A DNA stretch of 64,000 nucleotides from Coprinopsis marcescibilis (lineage: Eukaryota > Basidiomycota > Agaricomycetes > Agaricales > Psathyrellaceae), in the NCBI GenBank assembly GCA_004369085.1, contig ML210239.1:1-64000 (forward strand), read 5' to 3'. The translations under genes were made by a program, and so were the position numbers. This document shows positions 1 to 10,414 of the stretch, piece after piece. Position 1 is the first letter of the stretch; the number at the start of each line of letters is the position of its first letter. The notes beneath the pieces are model-generated. The model was not told where the DNA came from, did no database searches, and saw only the letters and a list, made by a program, of their open reading frames with translations.

Positions 1-429
1 AAACACCAATTTACACTTGAAAAGAAGTCTCCTACCTCCATCCTACTTGCAATAAAATCTTCTCTCATCAAATCTGGAGATTTTGGCAAGATTCTGTTGC
101 ATAGGAGTGTCTCATTGAACCATACAACACTACCTATAGACCATTTATATCATGGCTGTGATACATAAATTCATTACATGTGTCTTTGTGCTGCGAAACC
201 CCTTCTCATTTGCAATAGCAGAAGGGTGTCACGTTGTGTGATCTCACATCAAAATGGACACTCATGTATGGTTTGACAAATTTTGGCCCAAATACTGCGA
301 TATTTTCCTCAGAAACCGGGATAGAGATACTCGAGATAAGCCTCTATGAGATTGTGCAAAAGGATTGATGAATATCGATGGTGAAGCGCTGGAAATACGC
401 TCGCGGCGTTTTCCTGTCACGTTCGCCAG

Positions 430-1220
430 TCCATGACTGTATCATTGAAATTTAGTGGAAGGCAGTGTAACTTGTGCCGACAGACAACACGTCTATCCGT
501 CAACCTACTAGGAAAGTCATTATCCAAAGCCACATTCATTCAATCAGAATCAGATGTCGAGGATGCTATCAGTGCGCAAGAGAATGTCGTAAGGCGCGTT
601 GAACCAGGTGGATATCTGCTTGCGCTTATCATCGTAATAGCCAACCAGTGGTACCGAACTCGTCCACTCGCGTCCTCCCAGTTTACGCCAGGGGTACACA
701 GAAGCGCTGGATCTGAATTTAACTCGATATTTGACCATTGCGATCTTTTCATATATCCACAATCACTTCGCCTGGCCATCGAGTCCGACAGCAGTGCACA
801 GAGATCCAGAAAAGCAACCTTAACGCACTGAACGCACTCTTTGGCTGCGCAGTCAGATTCTTCAAAGTTCAGAGCCTTGATCCATTGCTGGGGCATAAGT
901 GGAGATCCGAGTATGGGAACGTACCAGCCACATAGGTTTTGAAGGTTTCTTGCTTATTGAGCAATAAGAGCCTGACTCCCCATATGTTCGCGTTGGTCTT
1001 AGATCTGTTGGCAGAATGCCCATCACTATAGTGCTGTTATCGTTATCATCCACCAATGCAATAGGAGTGTCAGTCAACTGCGCAGGTACACAAGTGTCTG
1101 ACATCTCAATAGCAACGCACATACTTACCGACGTTCCAGGATCTGGACCTAGGTTCTTGCATCAAAGTTTTGCTCTGTCGTCAGAACTATGCGATGATGG
1201 ACGCAGAGCTGTTACGTGAT
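430..1220 (-). other. possible minus-strand multi-exon gene or relic, unresolved
   Basis: Several short minus-strand frames can be chained with plausible splice sites. A strong donor (GTAAGTATG, near 1131) pairs with an acceptor at a TGCGCAG about 50 nt downstream and opens a frame of about 60 residues. Another possible short intron lies near 900-935. The translations match nothing I recognise, the frame needs a break near 760, and no start codon is convincing. It may be a decayed gene. Confidence 0.18.
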
Positions 1221-1733
1221 AGAAGCTCAATAAATGGCGGATGCCTTCACGACTGGACAGCTGTTGTCATTCGATAAGGGGGTACTTCAAATCAGGACAA
1301 TAGTGATGTCTGGCGATCTGGGGTCCAGTGGCGCGTAACCTGGAGAGATTCAAGCTGTACTCCAGAATCCAGAATCCGATATGCCGCTGCGGAGGGGCCC
1401 TGTACTGACTAGCTGGCGATAATAGCCACAATTATAAGTAATATGAAAGTGAGCTGCACTTACACCTCGGTGGTACCAGACTTCTGAGGGTTCCAGATAT
1501 TGGCGTCGACCGGGTCGAGTACGAATCCTGATGTATAATGGGTCTAGTCTAATTTTACATGTGAGTGGTTCAGAATCAGTGATTGATTAATGCGATGGTC
1601 GTAAAATCGTTAAGTGTGGGGTGCATAGCAAGTGTAGAGCAACAAACGATAAGTTAGATGTGAACACGAATGCGAACATAATGGTTGAGTTGAACGAATT
1701 GTTGGGCAAAGCGGTTGCGGGTGGACTGAGAGA

Positions 1734-2832
1734 TTAAACACCCCCAGCATATCGTTGGTAGGTATGATGATTGTTGTCGAAAACCCCAATGGAAGGACAC
1801 ATCGGTGAGGGAGGGCAAGAGTATTGATCGTTGTCAGTCATGTTCCATGCTGAGTCCCGTTCGTCTTGGTCACGCGAAACCTGGAATAGGGTCTTCGCTG
1901 GTAAGCGTTCCCATCCTCCGTCTCGGTTGCGATATTTAGCTTGAAATGATAAACTATCCATTGCTGTGGTAACTGGAGTCTGGAAGAGGCCGCCGTTGTT
2001 CGAAGTCTTAAGAAGCGATGGGTATGGTCTTGGACGCGAGGGTGTGCGGATGGTTTCATCGTAGAAGGCCTTGTATTCCTCTTTTGTAGCTGAGGTACTA
2101 GATGGAATTTCGGAATGTTTCGTGGCCTGCCACGAAGTGCGCGCACGATACTGAGTGATGGTCAGACCTGTCTTGCGAATTCCAGCGCAGCTTTCGTACC
2201 TGACGACTATAGAGCGCAGATGGTGTCCAGCGAAGACCATCCAGGTCATAGAATTCAAATTTCACGGACATGAACGAGCGTTTGAGGGTGTGAAATTGTT
2301 CCTTCAGGGCGGTCACTCGTAAGTTAAAGTTAAACTGATCCTTGAGTTCACAATAATGTACCTCTGTCATTTTCAGTGCCTCCAACTCCTCTGCCTGCTG
2401 CTCCCGTTCAGCATCTAAAAGTTTCTGTCTTCGTTGCTCGGCCCGCGAGTTGGATGCAAAATCAGCCGAGGCGTTCATAGCGGAATAAGTTAAGGAAAAG
2501 TCGGGGAAGGGGTACTCGTGGAAAGGAGTAGAAATCCAAACCTGTCTCAAGCGCCAAGTTGAACTTGGGTTGATCGAACACACCACGTGAGCGTTTTCAT
2601 GGCTGTGTTTGGTCTCCATGGGAATGACAAGTACGAGGAATATCAATGACATCAGGCCCATTACGCGAGGCGGGGAATAGGGGCCGACCTTGAAGCCCTT
2701 CAATGTACCGCTTATTGTACTCAATACTTGTCTATCCAAGTGCTGGGGTACTGTATTTTCATGCCGTTTTAGTGGAATATGTGTGGTAGTGAGTACTAAA
2801 CCTATGAACTGAACTCGGTGAAGCATGGTCAT
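1734..2832 (-). CDS. hypothetical protein, low confidence
   Basis: Two overlapping minus-strand frames (2098-2832, 244 codons, and 1734-2258, 174 codons) could be two exons of one gene joined near 2200, where GTACGA donor-like and AGACAG acceptor-like sequences occur, but I could not make the phase fit cleanly. The first frame has a hydrophobic stretch at about residues 55-75, then a Glu/Gln/Arg-rich predicted coiled coil (residues about 125-155). No family is recognised. It could equally be chance open frames in intergenic DNA. Confidence 0.25.
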
Positions 2833-3818
2833 GCTTGTTTAATAACGACACTCGGGGTCGACCAAATTAGTCGAGAGATTGTGACTTGTGAGCTGCGATC
2901 ACTGCTGCCAGTACTCGGCTAGATCGAACAAAGATCGAGTGACCAGAACTGGAGCATACCGTACTGTCTCCGTACTGTCTCAGCCTCCGGGTCGGTCGAT
3001 ATGCATCATCCATCAAATTCGTATTCAAATTTTCTCAGAATATTTACTCCTTCCTATGATGTAGAGAGAGCACACAAGCTCTGCTCGACAGATCTAGAGG
3101 CTTTTATCCTTTTCATATGAAGTATTGAACGGCTCTGCACGCCTCCGCCACGGTGGTTACATGACCGATGCCGAGTCCCGACCCACTGCAAGTTGTAATA
3201 AACTTCCATTTCATCTGAGCAGCTACCGCCAGCTCGCTACCGATGGTGAAGGATTCAGCTGCCGATACCGCGATATGAAACGGATAATGGCGGATCGACG
3301 TCAATCTTCGAGGAACAGACATGCTCCGTTTGCACTCATGAGGTGTGGGCTTTGGGTTTTTGATTGGACACTCGATAGATGGTTGAAACTTGAATGTGAG
3401 GTCAGAACGGGCGATTGTACATTTTAGTACTTGACCTATATATCGATGTTGAAGACAGCTTAAAAGGACAATGAGAAGCATGCATGAATACAATTTGTGG
3501 GTTCGTGTAATACTTTGGCCTCAGTTTCATAGTTTACAACGGTACCATTGTAAGCTGAGAAGACGCTGCACTAATAAAGAAAAGAACTCTTTCCGGGCTC
3601 GGACCTATACCATCTTCGAGACGCCAATGTAGCGCAACACAATTGCATAACAATTCAAGCGCCATTTCTCGCCCGAAGATCGAGTTGGCTTCAGATATAC
3701 TGCACAACGCAGACTTCTCGACTTCAGTGCAAGGTAATTTGAATGATGCATGTGCGGCCAGTCGTCATCGCTTGAATTGAGCACAGTAATCCCGCGCGAA
3801 TAACGGTGACCTTGGGCG

Positions 3819-3826
3819 TATAAAAG
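3819..3826 (+). promoter_or_regulatory. TATA box of the gene at 3920
   Basis: TATAAAAG lies about 95 bp upstream of the ATG at 3920 and is followed by a C/T-rich stretch (about 3850-3905), a common arrangement for highly expressed fungal promoters. Confidence 0.6.
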
Positions 3827-3919
3827 GGTTAGGGATGTTGCGGAATCCCCTCAGACAGCTCACTCCAGTTGTCTATCTACTCAGCTACTCCTCTCAACTG
3901 CTTTGAAAACTCAGTGATA

Positions 3920-4636
3920 ATGTCTTCCCTCGCCGTCGTTGAAACTCGCTTCACCGAGCACGAGAGTGAGTAGGATGCTGACAGCAATCCAATTCCAAAG
4001 GCTGACTTGGATCCCTAGACACGGAACTCGAGCAGTGGCTCGACAATCATCACCGCATTGAGCGCCCGTCTGAGCGCACTGGTGGTCAAGAGTATCACGT
4101 CTACGCCGTGCGCGTCAGTCCCGTCTACGGAGACGTAGACGCTGCCGACGCTTGCTACGACATTGCTCTTCCAATTGGCCCAGCTACCTTCAAGGTAAGT
4201 ACACAGACCAACTTCGTTTGACGGCCCACTCGCCAGCACGTCCGACTGATAATCTTCCTTCCCATTTAGTTCAAAGCCTGCTTCGATGCTTCCAACAAGA
4301 ATGTCTCTATCTGTGCTTACGTCAAGATCCCCCTCATCCCTGAGATCAAGTTGGGATGCGTCACCGGCAACATTGCGAACGGGGTCGAGATTAAGATTAG
4401 TCTTGGACCAATCAGTGGTCTCCTCAGGTTCTACACCAAGAGCGGCTGGCTCTGGCTCTACTTCGAGGTCAAGATCTTGGGCAAGACCTTCAAGGGCGAC
4501 GTCAAGCTTATCCCTCTCCCGTGAGTTCGGAGTTGCTGTTGTTCCTATGTATTGTGCTGACTGACGCCATCACAGTTTCGTCAACGCCGTCGAGGCTGCT
4601 GAGGCCAAGGCCCTCCTCCTCGAGGACGCTGAGTGA
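3920..4636 (+). CDS. small soluble protein of unknown function
   Basis: Four exons (3920-3965, 4019-4194, 4270-4520, 4576-4636) join to 178 codons, giving 177 residues; every junction is GT-AG and the phases agree. There is no signal peptide or membrane helix. Residues 1-40 are polar and charged. The centre (about 40-150) alternates hydrophobic and polar residues, with a Gly-rich part (GNIANGVEIKISLGPISG) and an aromatic stretch (FYTKSGWLWLYFEVKILGK), suggesting a compact beta-sandwich. The tail is Ala/Glu-rich. A clear TATA box suggests strong or regulated expression. I do not recognise the family; single-domain lectin-like or cytosolic binding proteins are possible by shape only. Confidence 0.8.
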
Positions 4637-5440
4637 TCCGGTCGATGATCCCCTATTAGTCCACGTTTCAGGTTCGTTCTTCCGTTAGTCGCTGCCTTTG
4701 TGTATGACTCTGTAGTCCGGCTATACAGTAGTCGATGTATTTCCATCCGGCAGTACTAGTTTTGAATTGTATCCGTTATGTACCACACTCGTTCATTCAT
4801 CGAAGCTACCTCCTTTTCGCTTGACAGGGTGTGTACACGACAGGTAAGAATTCTTCGACATTGCCTATATCATTCAATATCAGGAGGTGAAAAGAAGATC
4901 CGCAAATACTTAGATTCCGCAGATGGAAGCTCGCAATCTGACATTAACGGTGTTCTTCGATCAAACGGAAGTTAGCAGCGCATATAAGGCTCCTGTATGG
5001 GTTCCTAAACACCCGATAAAGGTGCATACTAGATTTTAATTTGAAACAAAGGTATTCAGGGCACGTTCGATTATCTTTTTACTGGGACGCACGAGGATGT
5101 TTTTACATTCTATACAGGCGCTTAAAGTATTATTACTGCCTTTCTGTCTACCTCTTCTCTGTGGGCATCAACGACGATCCCAACCCATGTCGGACTCGAT
5201 ACTTCCGCTGATGATGGGAATTATATCGATAAGCCATGCTCGTGCTTGTAGTGGCTAATCTGGTCAGCGGACGAATGTCGAGTAAACAGAAGATTGAAAC
5301 TCCTGAGGAGTTCTCATCGCGGTTAGAGATGTCCGAAAAGAATCAGGCGCCACAAAGCCCCATAAATAAGGAGCTTATCCGATCCAACCCTCGTTGGCAA
5401 ACTTGAAGGGCACATATTACCCCAGAGGACTTGTACTCAA
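4637..5440. other. intergenic region
   Basis: This holds the 3' end of the gene ending at 4636 and the promoter of the secreted protein gene at 5441. An AT-rich TATA-like sequence (CATAAATAAG, 5361-5370) lies about 75 bp before that ATG. I see nothing else in it. Confidence 0.5.
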
Positions 5441-6145
5441 ATGACGCAGATATCTTTCGTCTTGTTCCTGATTCTGCTACCCTTAGCAGTACGCGGGATA
5501 ACGCCAGCATCGACAGCTTCGAGGTCGCCAACTCCCCTCTCTCAGCCCTCAAGCGTCATAACTGCCCCACCTTACCAAGTCCTCAGCATTTCCGCTTCTG
5601 CTTCATGTACTCCATGTGCGAATACAGTCTGCCCCGCAGGAGCGAGCCTTTCCTACACCTCCAGGACCTACTGCAACTGCGGCTGCTTCACAACCACCCT
5701 ACCTCGCCCAACCAACACGTGTAACTACCCAGTTCCTTGCCCTCCAGTCATTTGTCCCAGCGGCTCGACCATGGCAACTCCCGCCACTACCTCCTGCCGG
5801 TGCCTCGGGTGCTTCTACCCATCCGCAAGCGTAACAACCAGCACCTTCCCCGCTGGTTGCACCTCCGTCCAGAGCTGCATGCAGTCCATCTGCGCAATAT
5901 CCGAAGTGCATTCATTCTCCACCTACACTGATTTGTGCACATGCAGGTGCGGGGAGATTGGGAAACCACACCTTACGACGGCAGGGTGTACGCAGACCGA
6001 GAGGTGTTATGGGACGTGCGATCCGGGATCTACACATTATCATGCCCAGAACGACGTCTGCGTGTGTACAGGCTGTTTCCCAAGCGCTACGAGCCTCGGA
6101 CTGGCACAAGCACCAGAGACCCCCGTCCCCACTGCTTTCGTGTAG
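5441..6145 (+). CDS. secreted cysteine-rich protein with four six-Cys modules
   Basis: An intronless 234-residue frame. Residues 1-19 form a classic signal peptide (hydrophobic core FVLFLILLPLAV, then RG). Residues 20-55 are a Ser/Thr/Pro-rich linker. Then come four tandem modules with six cysteines each: 56-82, 94-124, 140-170 and 183-212. The shared spacing is C-x(2-5)-C-x(3-4)-C-x(13-14)-C-x-C-x(1-2)-C, so all 24 cysteines are explained by the repeat. Three modules end in a Gly-Cys-Phe motif. There is no GPI signal or membrane anchor, so it should be exported, with up to 12 disulfides. The family is not recognised; small secreted cysteine-rich proteins in fungi act as effectors, adhesins or wall proteins, but nothing here decides between these. 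Confidence 0.85.
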   Translation: MTQISFVLFLILLPLAVRGITPASTASRSPTPLSQPSSVITAPPYQVLSISASASCTPCANTVCPAGASLSYTSRTYCNCGCFTTTLPRPTNTCNYPVPCPPVICPSGSTMATPATTSCRCLGCFYPSASVTTSTFPAGCTSVQSCMQSICAISEVHSFSTYTDLCTCRCGEIGKPHLTTAGCTQTERCYGTCDPGSTHYHAQNDVCVCTGCFPSATSLGLAQAPETPVPTAFV

Positions 6146-6499
6146 TCAGATCCTATTGGAAGTTTTAAACATGGATATTACACTAGTAGGATCATGGATA
6201 TAGCCAAGCGTCGTCACCGTTCAAATACACTGTCCACTGTCTTCTGCAACTTGGAAATTCGAATATACCTGAGGTGAAATGGTCAAAATTGAACACATGA
6301 TGGCTCGGACAGATCTCGGTCTTCCATGTGACCTGATGAGGCCCATGGCCCCGTTCACTGCTTATGATCCTCCTGTGATCTCCCACTATCTGCACAACTT
6401 TATCAGCCGACATACGATGGGAGCAGGATTATCGCACGCGGTATGTTAGCTTGATGATATCCTCCGTCGACTGGCTCGACGATCAATGATGATCTAGCT
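6146..6499. other. intergenic region
   Basis: 3' flank of the cysteine-rich protein gene and upstream flank of the NACHT relic. I see no feature in it. Confidence 0.4.
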
Positions 6500-9395
6500 G
6501 GATTTGAGGGAGAAACGGCACCGGGAGGGATGGGCTCGCAAGGCCATCACTGGGGTCCGTGCTGATCCAGAACCACAGGAAGGCTCGTCAGTGAATACCG
6601 GACCAATTGCTCACGCAACTGGCTCTATCGACGCCAATCAAGGTATGTTGGTCGCAGCTTCGCCCCAATGCCAACGTGGACGCTGATAAGACTCTGAAGG
6701 ATCGCTGGAAACTGAATGACACGAGCTTTGGTGCCCAACGAAACCAAGATAGAAGCTCCAGCACCGGCGCAAGGTTAGAGGTCCGGGATTGGTTTTCAAT
6801 CCGTATCAAATGCTCAAGTCCAGCAGGGTCTTCGACGGAGGGGAACGCGCATGTTGTGAACTTTGAAGGGCCTACCACGCTTAACAGCTATAGCTACACC
6901 GTCAATACCGGGGTCTCAAACCAGGGTGCGCATGTTATTCTGAATGTGTCCAACCAGCCGTAATGGCCACTTATGTCTAGTCGGACCTTCGATAGAAGGA
7001 GGGATCCTAAGCCATGCGCATGGAGTACGCTTCGAAGGGCCTACCGCGTTTAACAGCACTAGCTACCACTATACCAGCATATATAATCACCCCAGCGACG
7101 TCCCCGAGCACGGTGCGCATCTCTCTATTCTTACATGTTTTCAAATTCCTGACCTCTGGATCCTGGACACAGATGTTAGGCTGTTTGAGAAGATTGTTGA
7201 ATGGATCAGTGACACCAACTATCATGCTATCCAGTCGGACAACCTTCGAAAGCGGGCAGAGGGGACGGGCGAGTGGGTCTTCGACGACCCAAAGATTAGC
7301 AAGTGGCTGGAAGGAGTTATGGGAATATTGTGGGGTGTCGGCATGCGTACGTCCTACGTCTGGCTACTACGGAGATAACACTGATTCTCGGGGCGTTTTA
7401 GCGGGTGCTGGGAAGACAATCTTGGCGTACGTCCTTTATCATTAGCACGGTAAACAGTATTGCTTACGGCTGTGCCAGATCGTTCATCATCGATCCTTCT
7501 GCAAAAGGCCAAGGCGAACAAACACATCTGCATCGCTTTCGCTTTCAGTCGGTACACCGACCAGTTCACGAGCGAGAAAGTTCTTGGTGGTCTCCTTCGA
7601 CAAGTCGTAGAGGATCACCCCTCCACCCTCCAGTACGCCAAGCCCATATACAACTATCACTCGCTCCGCAAGACTCGACCGGCGCAGAAGGAGCTCCTTG
7701 CAATTCTGCGAGCGATATTCACATCGGATCTCTTCGATGAGTGGTACTGCACCATAGACGATCTTGACGAAGCTTTGGCCAATACCCAGATCGACATGCT
7801 GGATGCTCTTTCGAATATGCCAGTCAACCTCCTCATCATGTCCCGCCCCTTACTGCTGCTCAAGGAGCTTGTGCCCGAGGCGACGTTCATTGAGATCATG
7901 GTGCACGACGCCGACATCGAGATACTCATTGAGGAGAAGCTTTGTCATACAAAGGCACTGCGGAATCTACTGGAGAAGGAGGATTGAAGGGAGATGGTTC
8001 TCAAGATGGTTGTTGACATGCTTGGGAGATGCCTGCACACTATGGACTTGTGCTCAGCACTGGATGCCCTTCATGTCGGGGTGAATACCATGTACGAGGC
8101 CACTATGGAGCGTATTGAAGGAGGTTTACAACCCCTACTGGCCATTCAAGCACTCACCTAGCTCATATATGCCCTAGAGCCACTCGAGATGGATGAACTC
8201 CAGCATGTGCTTGCTGTGGACACAGCAACCTTCATTTACAATGCTAACCATGTGGTCGATCCAGAGACACTTCTATCTGTATGCTGTGGATGTGGTTTGA
8301 TCATCTTTGAGCCTGAGACAAGACTGGTCAACCTTGTCTGTATGTCCTCTCATTTTGTGGTGTTGAATTTAGGCTTATAAACACTCTATTTAGATTACAC
8401 AGCATGTAACTTTCTGGTCATCTATCTCTCCAATGCAGGGGTTGATGTATAGGCCATGTTGGCTTGCACTTGCATTGCTTTTATTCAAGCCTGTGGGTTC
8501 AGGAACTATAACAGGAAAATCAAGAATTATCAAGAATATATTTTTATAAGCCAACCCTTTCTCAAATATGCCCATTGCAACTGGGTATCCCATGTACAAT
8601 CTTTATCATTGCCAGCCTTTGTTGAGGAATTCATCCTCCAGTGCCAACACTTTCCCTGGTTCGGTTCTGAGTTTTCATCATTTGGCTTGCTCAACTCCAT
8701 TCAGCTTGCTGCTGCATACAGCTTCCACAATCTGCTTGCATGGCAGCTAGGTTTGGATTCCTTACACACTGTTCAACCCCCTCCTTTCACCCTTGTTTTT
8801 AACTCTAAATCAGCTTATGGTTGCACTGCATTATTCATTGCTGCCTGGCTTGGATATAGCAACACTGTTAAGTGCATTATCTTAGTTCAAGGCACCAATA
8901 TTCAATGTGCCAATGTTGTTAGATGGTCATTTCTGATGGTAGCCTCATTTAGAGGCCATGTTCAGATTGTAGAGATACTTCTTGGAGTTGTTGATGCAGA
9001 CCATGTCAATGCAAGGGAACTTGATACTGGTAATAGAGAGGATGATCTTGCAGCCCATTGGGGCTATCTAGATGCAGTTAAACTACTGCTTGGGTTGAGG
9101 GCATTAATGTTAAAACATTATATTGGAGGGATGGGACAGCTCTTGCACAGGCATTCCAGCAGGGACATAACATAAAGATATTGTCAAGCTCTTGCTTCAG
9201 CAAGAGGATATTGATATTAATTCCTCACAATGCAAAAAAGGGACAGTACTCATGCAGGCAGCTGAAGGGGGGTATAGAGAGGTTGTTGAGCTATTGCTAT
9301 AGCAAGGAGACATTGCTGTCAATGCAAAAAGGCATGCTGGGAAGCCAGGGATTGCAGGTTTGCTTCAAAGCCATGGAGAGCAATAGTTTGTTATA
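6500..9395 (+). pseudogene. decayed NACHT-ankyrin (NLR-type) receptor gene
   Basis: An intact gene would encode a STAND receptor, the fungal counterpart of NLRs, used in non-self recognition. Remains in order: an N-terminal part with two related copies of an F-E-G-P-T-x(2)-N-S motif (about 6865 and 7038); the pre-NACHT segment (about 7130-7345); a P-loop that reads GMPGAGKT once an intron (7347-7400) is removed; a second short intron; Walker B as IDDLDEA (about 7755); a sensor-like NLLIMSRP (about 7830); winged-helix-like sequence; then ankyrin repeats (about 8810-9330, with LLLQQEDIDINSSQ and AAEGGYREVVELLL motifs). Breaks: a frameshift near 7495, TGA at about 7985, TAG at about 8160, a stop near 8453, and several breaks in the ankyrin part. 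Base composition turns markedly AT-rich after about 8390 although the family order shows it is one gene. Confidence 0.85.
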
Positions 9396-10414
9396 ATATT
9401 CTACCTATACTTGTTATCTGCTCTTTTATGCATATTAGGTCTTTTTTGTTCTGTATAAACCTTTTGTAAAATCATAGTTGAGCTCTATTGATGCCAAATT
9501 GATGCCCTTCTTTCAAGCAAGTATGTGATCTTGTGCTTAGACAGACTACAGTCTGCTTAGTACCAGCTGGTAAGTGGAGAGAGCACTTCTCTGCTCCTCT
9601 CTCCACCAACTCAAGCTTGCCAAACTTGCAGACTATAGGCCTCATACTTAATGTGGGCAGTCTGGTCTCACTATATTATATCCACCCAGTGCCCACCCAA
9701 GGATTGCAACCTATAGGATCTCTCCATAGATGGCCACCACCTCAAGTCAAAACCTGGGTTATAATTCTTGTCGATATACTAGTCGCCTGGGGTCCAACAC
9801 ATTATGTTAATGAGGTACAGCAAACAGAAATGTAAAGAGAACTTTCTGGTGTTTGCTCAGACTAGAAATACTGTTGGAGGTGCAGTGCAATATACACACA
9901 AAAGTTGCATGAAGAGGTAGGGAATAATTTCATCAAATCCACACATTACTTGAGGTACTCTTTTGGCACTACTCAGAAATAGTCAGCAGTCAAAGACACA
10001 AGAAAGACATGTACAAAAAATGGATCAATCCAAATTGACATTGCAGAAGTGTATAACAAACAGTGAATATGTACTATGTGATAAGGAAAGCACAACAATG
10101 GGTAGAGTATGTAATTTGCAAGGAGAGCAAGAATGAAGAGGTATGATAACAATGATAAGACAGTGATATGTATAGAAGAAGCCAATGAAGAGCAATGTGC
10201 CAATGCAAGTTCCTAGCAATAAGATGAAGATGTGCACAAAGAGGCAAATATGAACAGAAAGAACACAAGTTTACAAGAGTATGAGTATGATAGATAGATA
10301 GAGACAGACAGAAACAAATAGAAAGAGAAACTAAGTCCAATTCAAAACAGAACAAAATGAACAAAAACAGGAGATATACCTAAACCATTTTTGAGTGAAA
10401 GAATGTCCAACCAT
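9396..10414. other. AT-rich, strand-asymmetric spacer
   Basis: No gene is seen. From about 9840 to 10390 the plus strand is strongly purine-rich (runs of A and G, few C), so the minus strand reads as long pyrimidine-rich open frames that are not credible proteins. It contains the 3' flank of the large minus-strand gene ending at 10415. Confidence 0.45.

Larger units (their letters stand above)
1..3818. other. region without a confident gene
   Basis: This 3.8-kb stretch holds no open frame that I can tie to a family. Two minus-strand zones (about 430-1220 and 1734-2832) have some coding character and are listed separately. The rest, including 2833-3818, looks like intergenic sequence plus the promoter of the gene starting at 3920. 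I saw no inverted repeats, tRNA-like fold or simple repeat array. Confidence 0.5.

Noticed and set aside
9973..10364. Minus-strand hydrophobic frames rich in Leu, Ile, Ser and His
   Set aside because: They come from a purine-rich plus strand; three overlapping frames all look alike, and none has a start context or domain.
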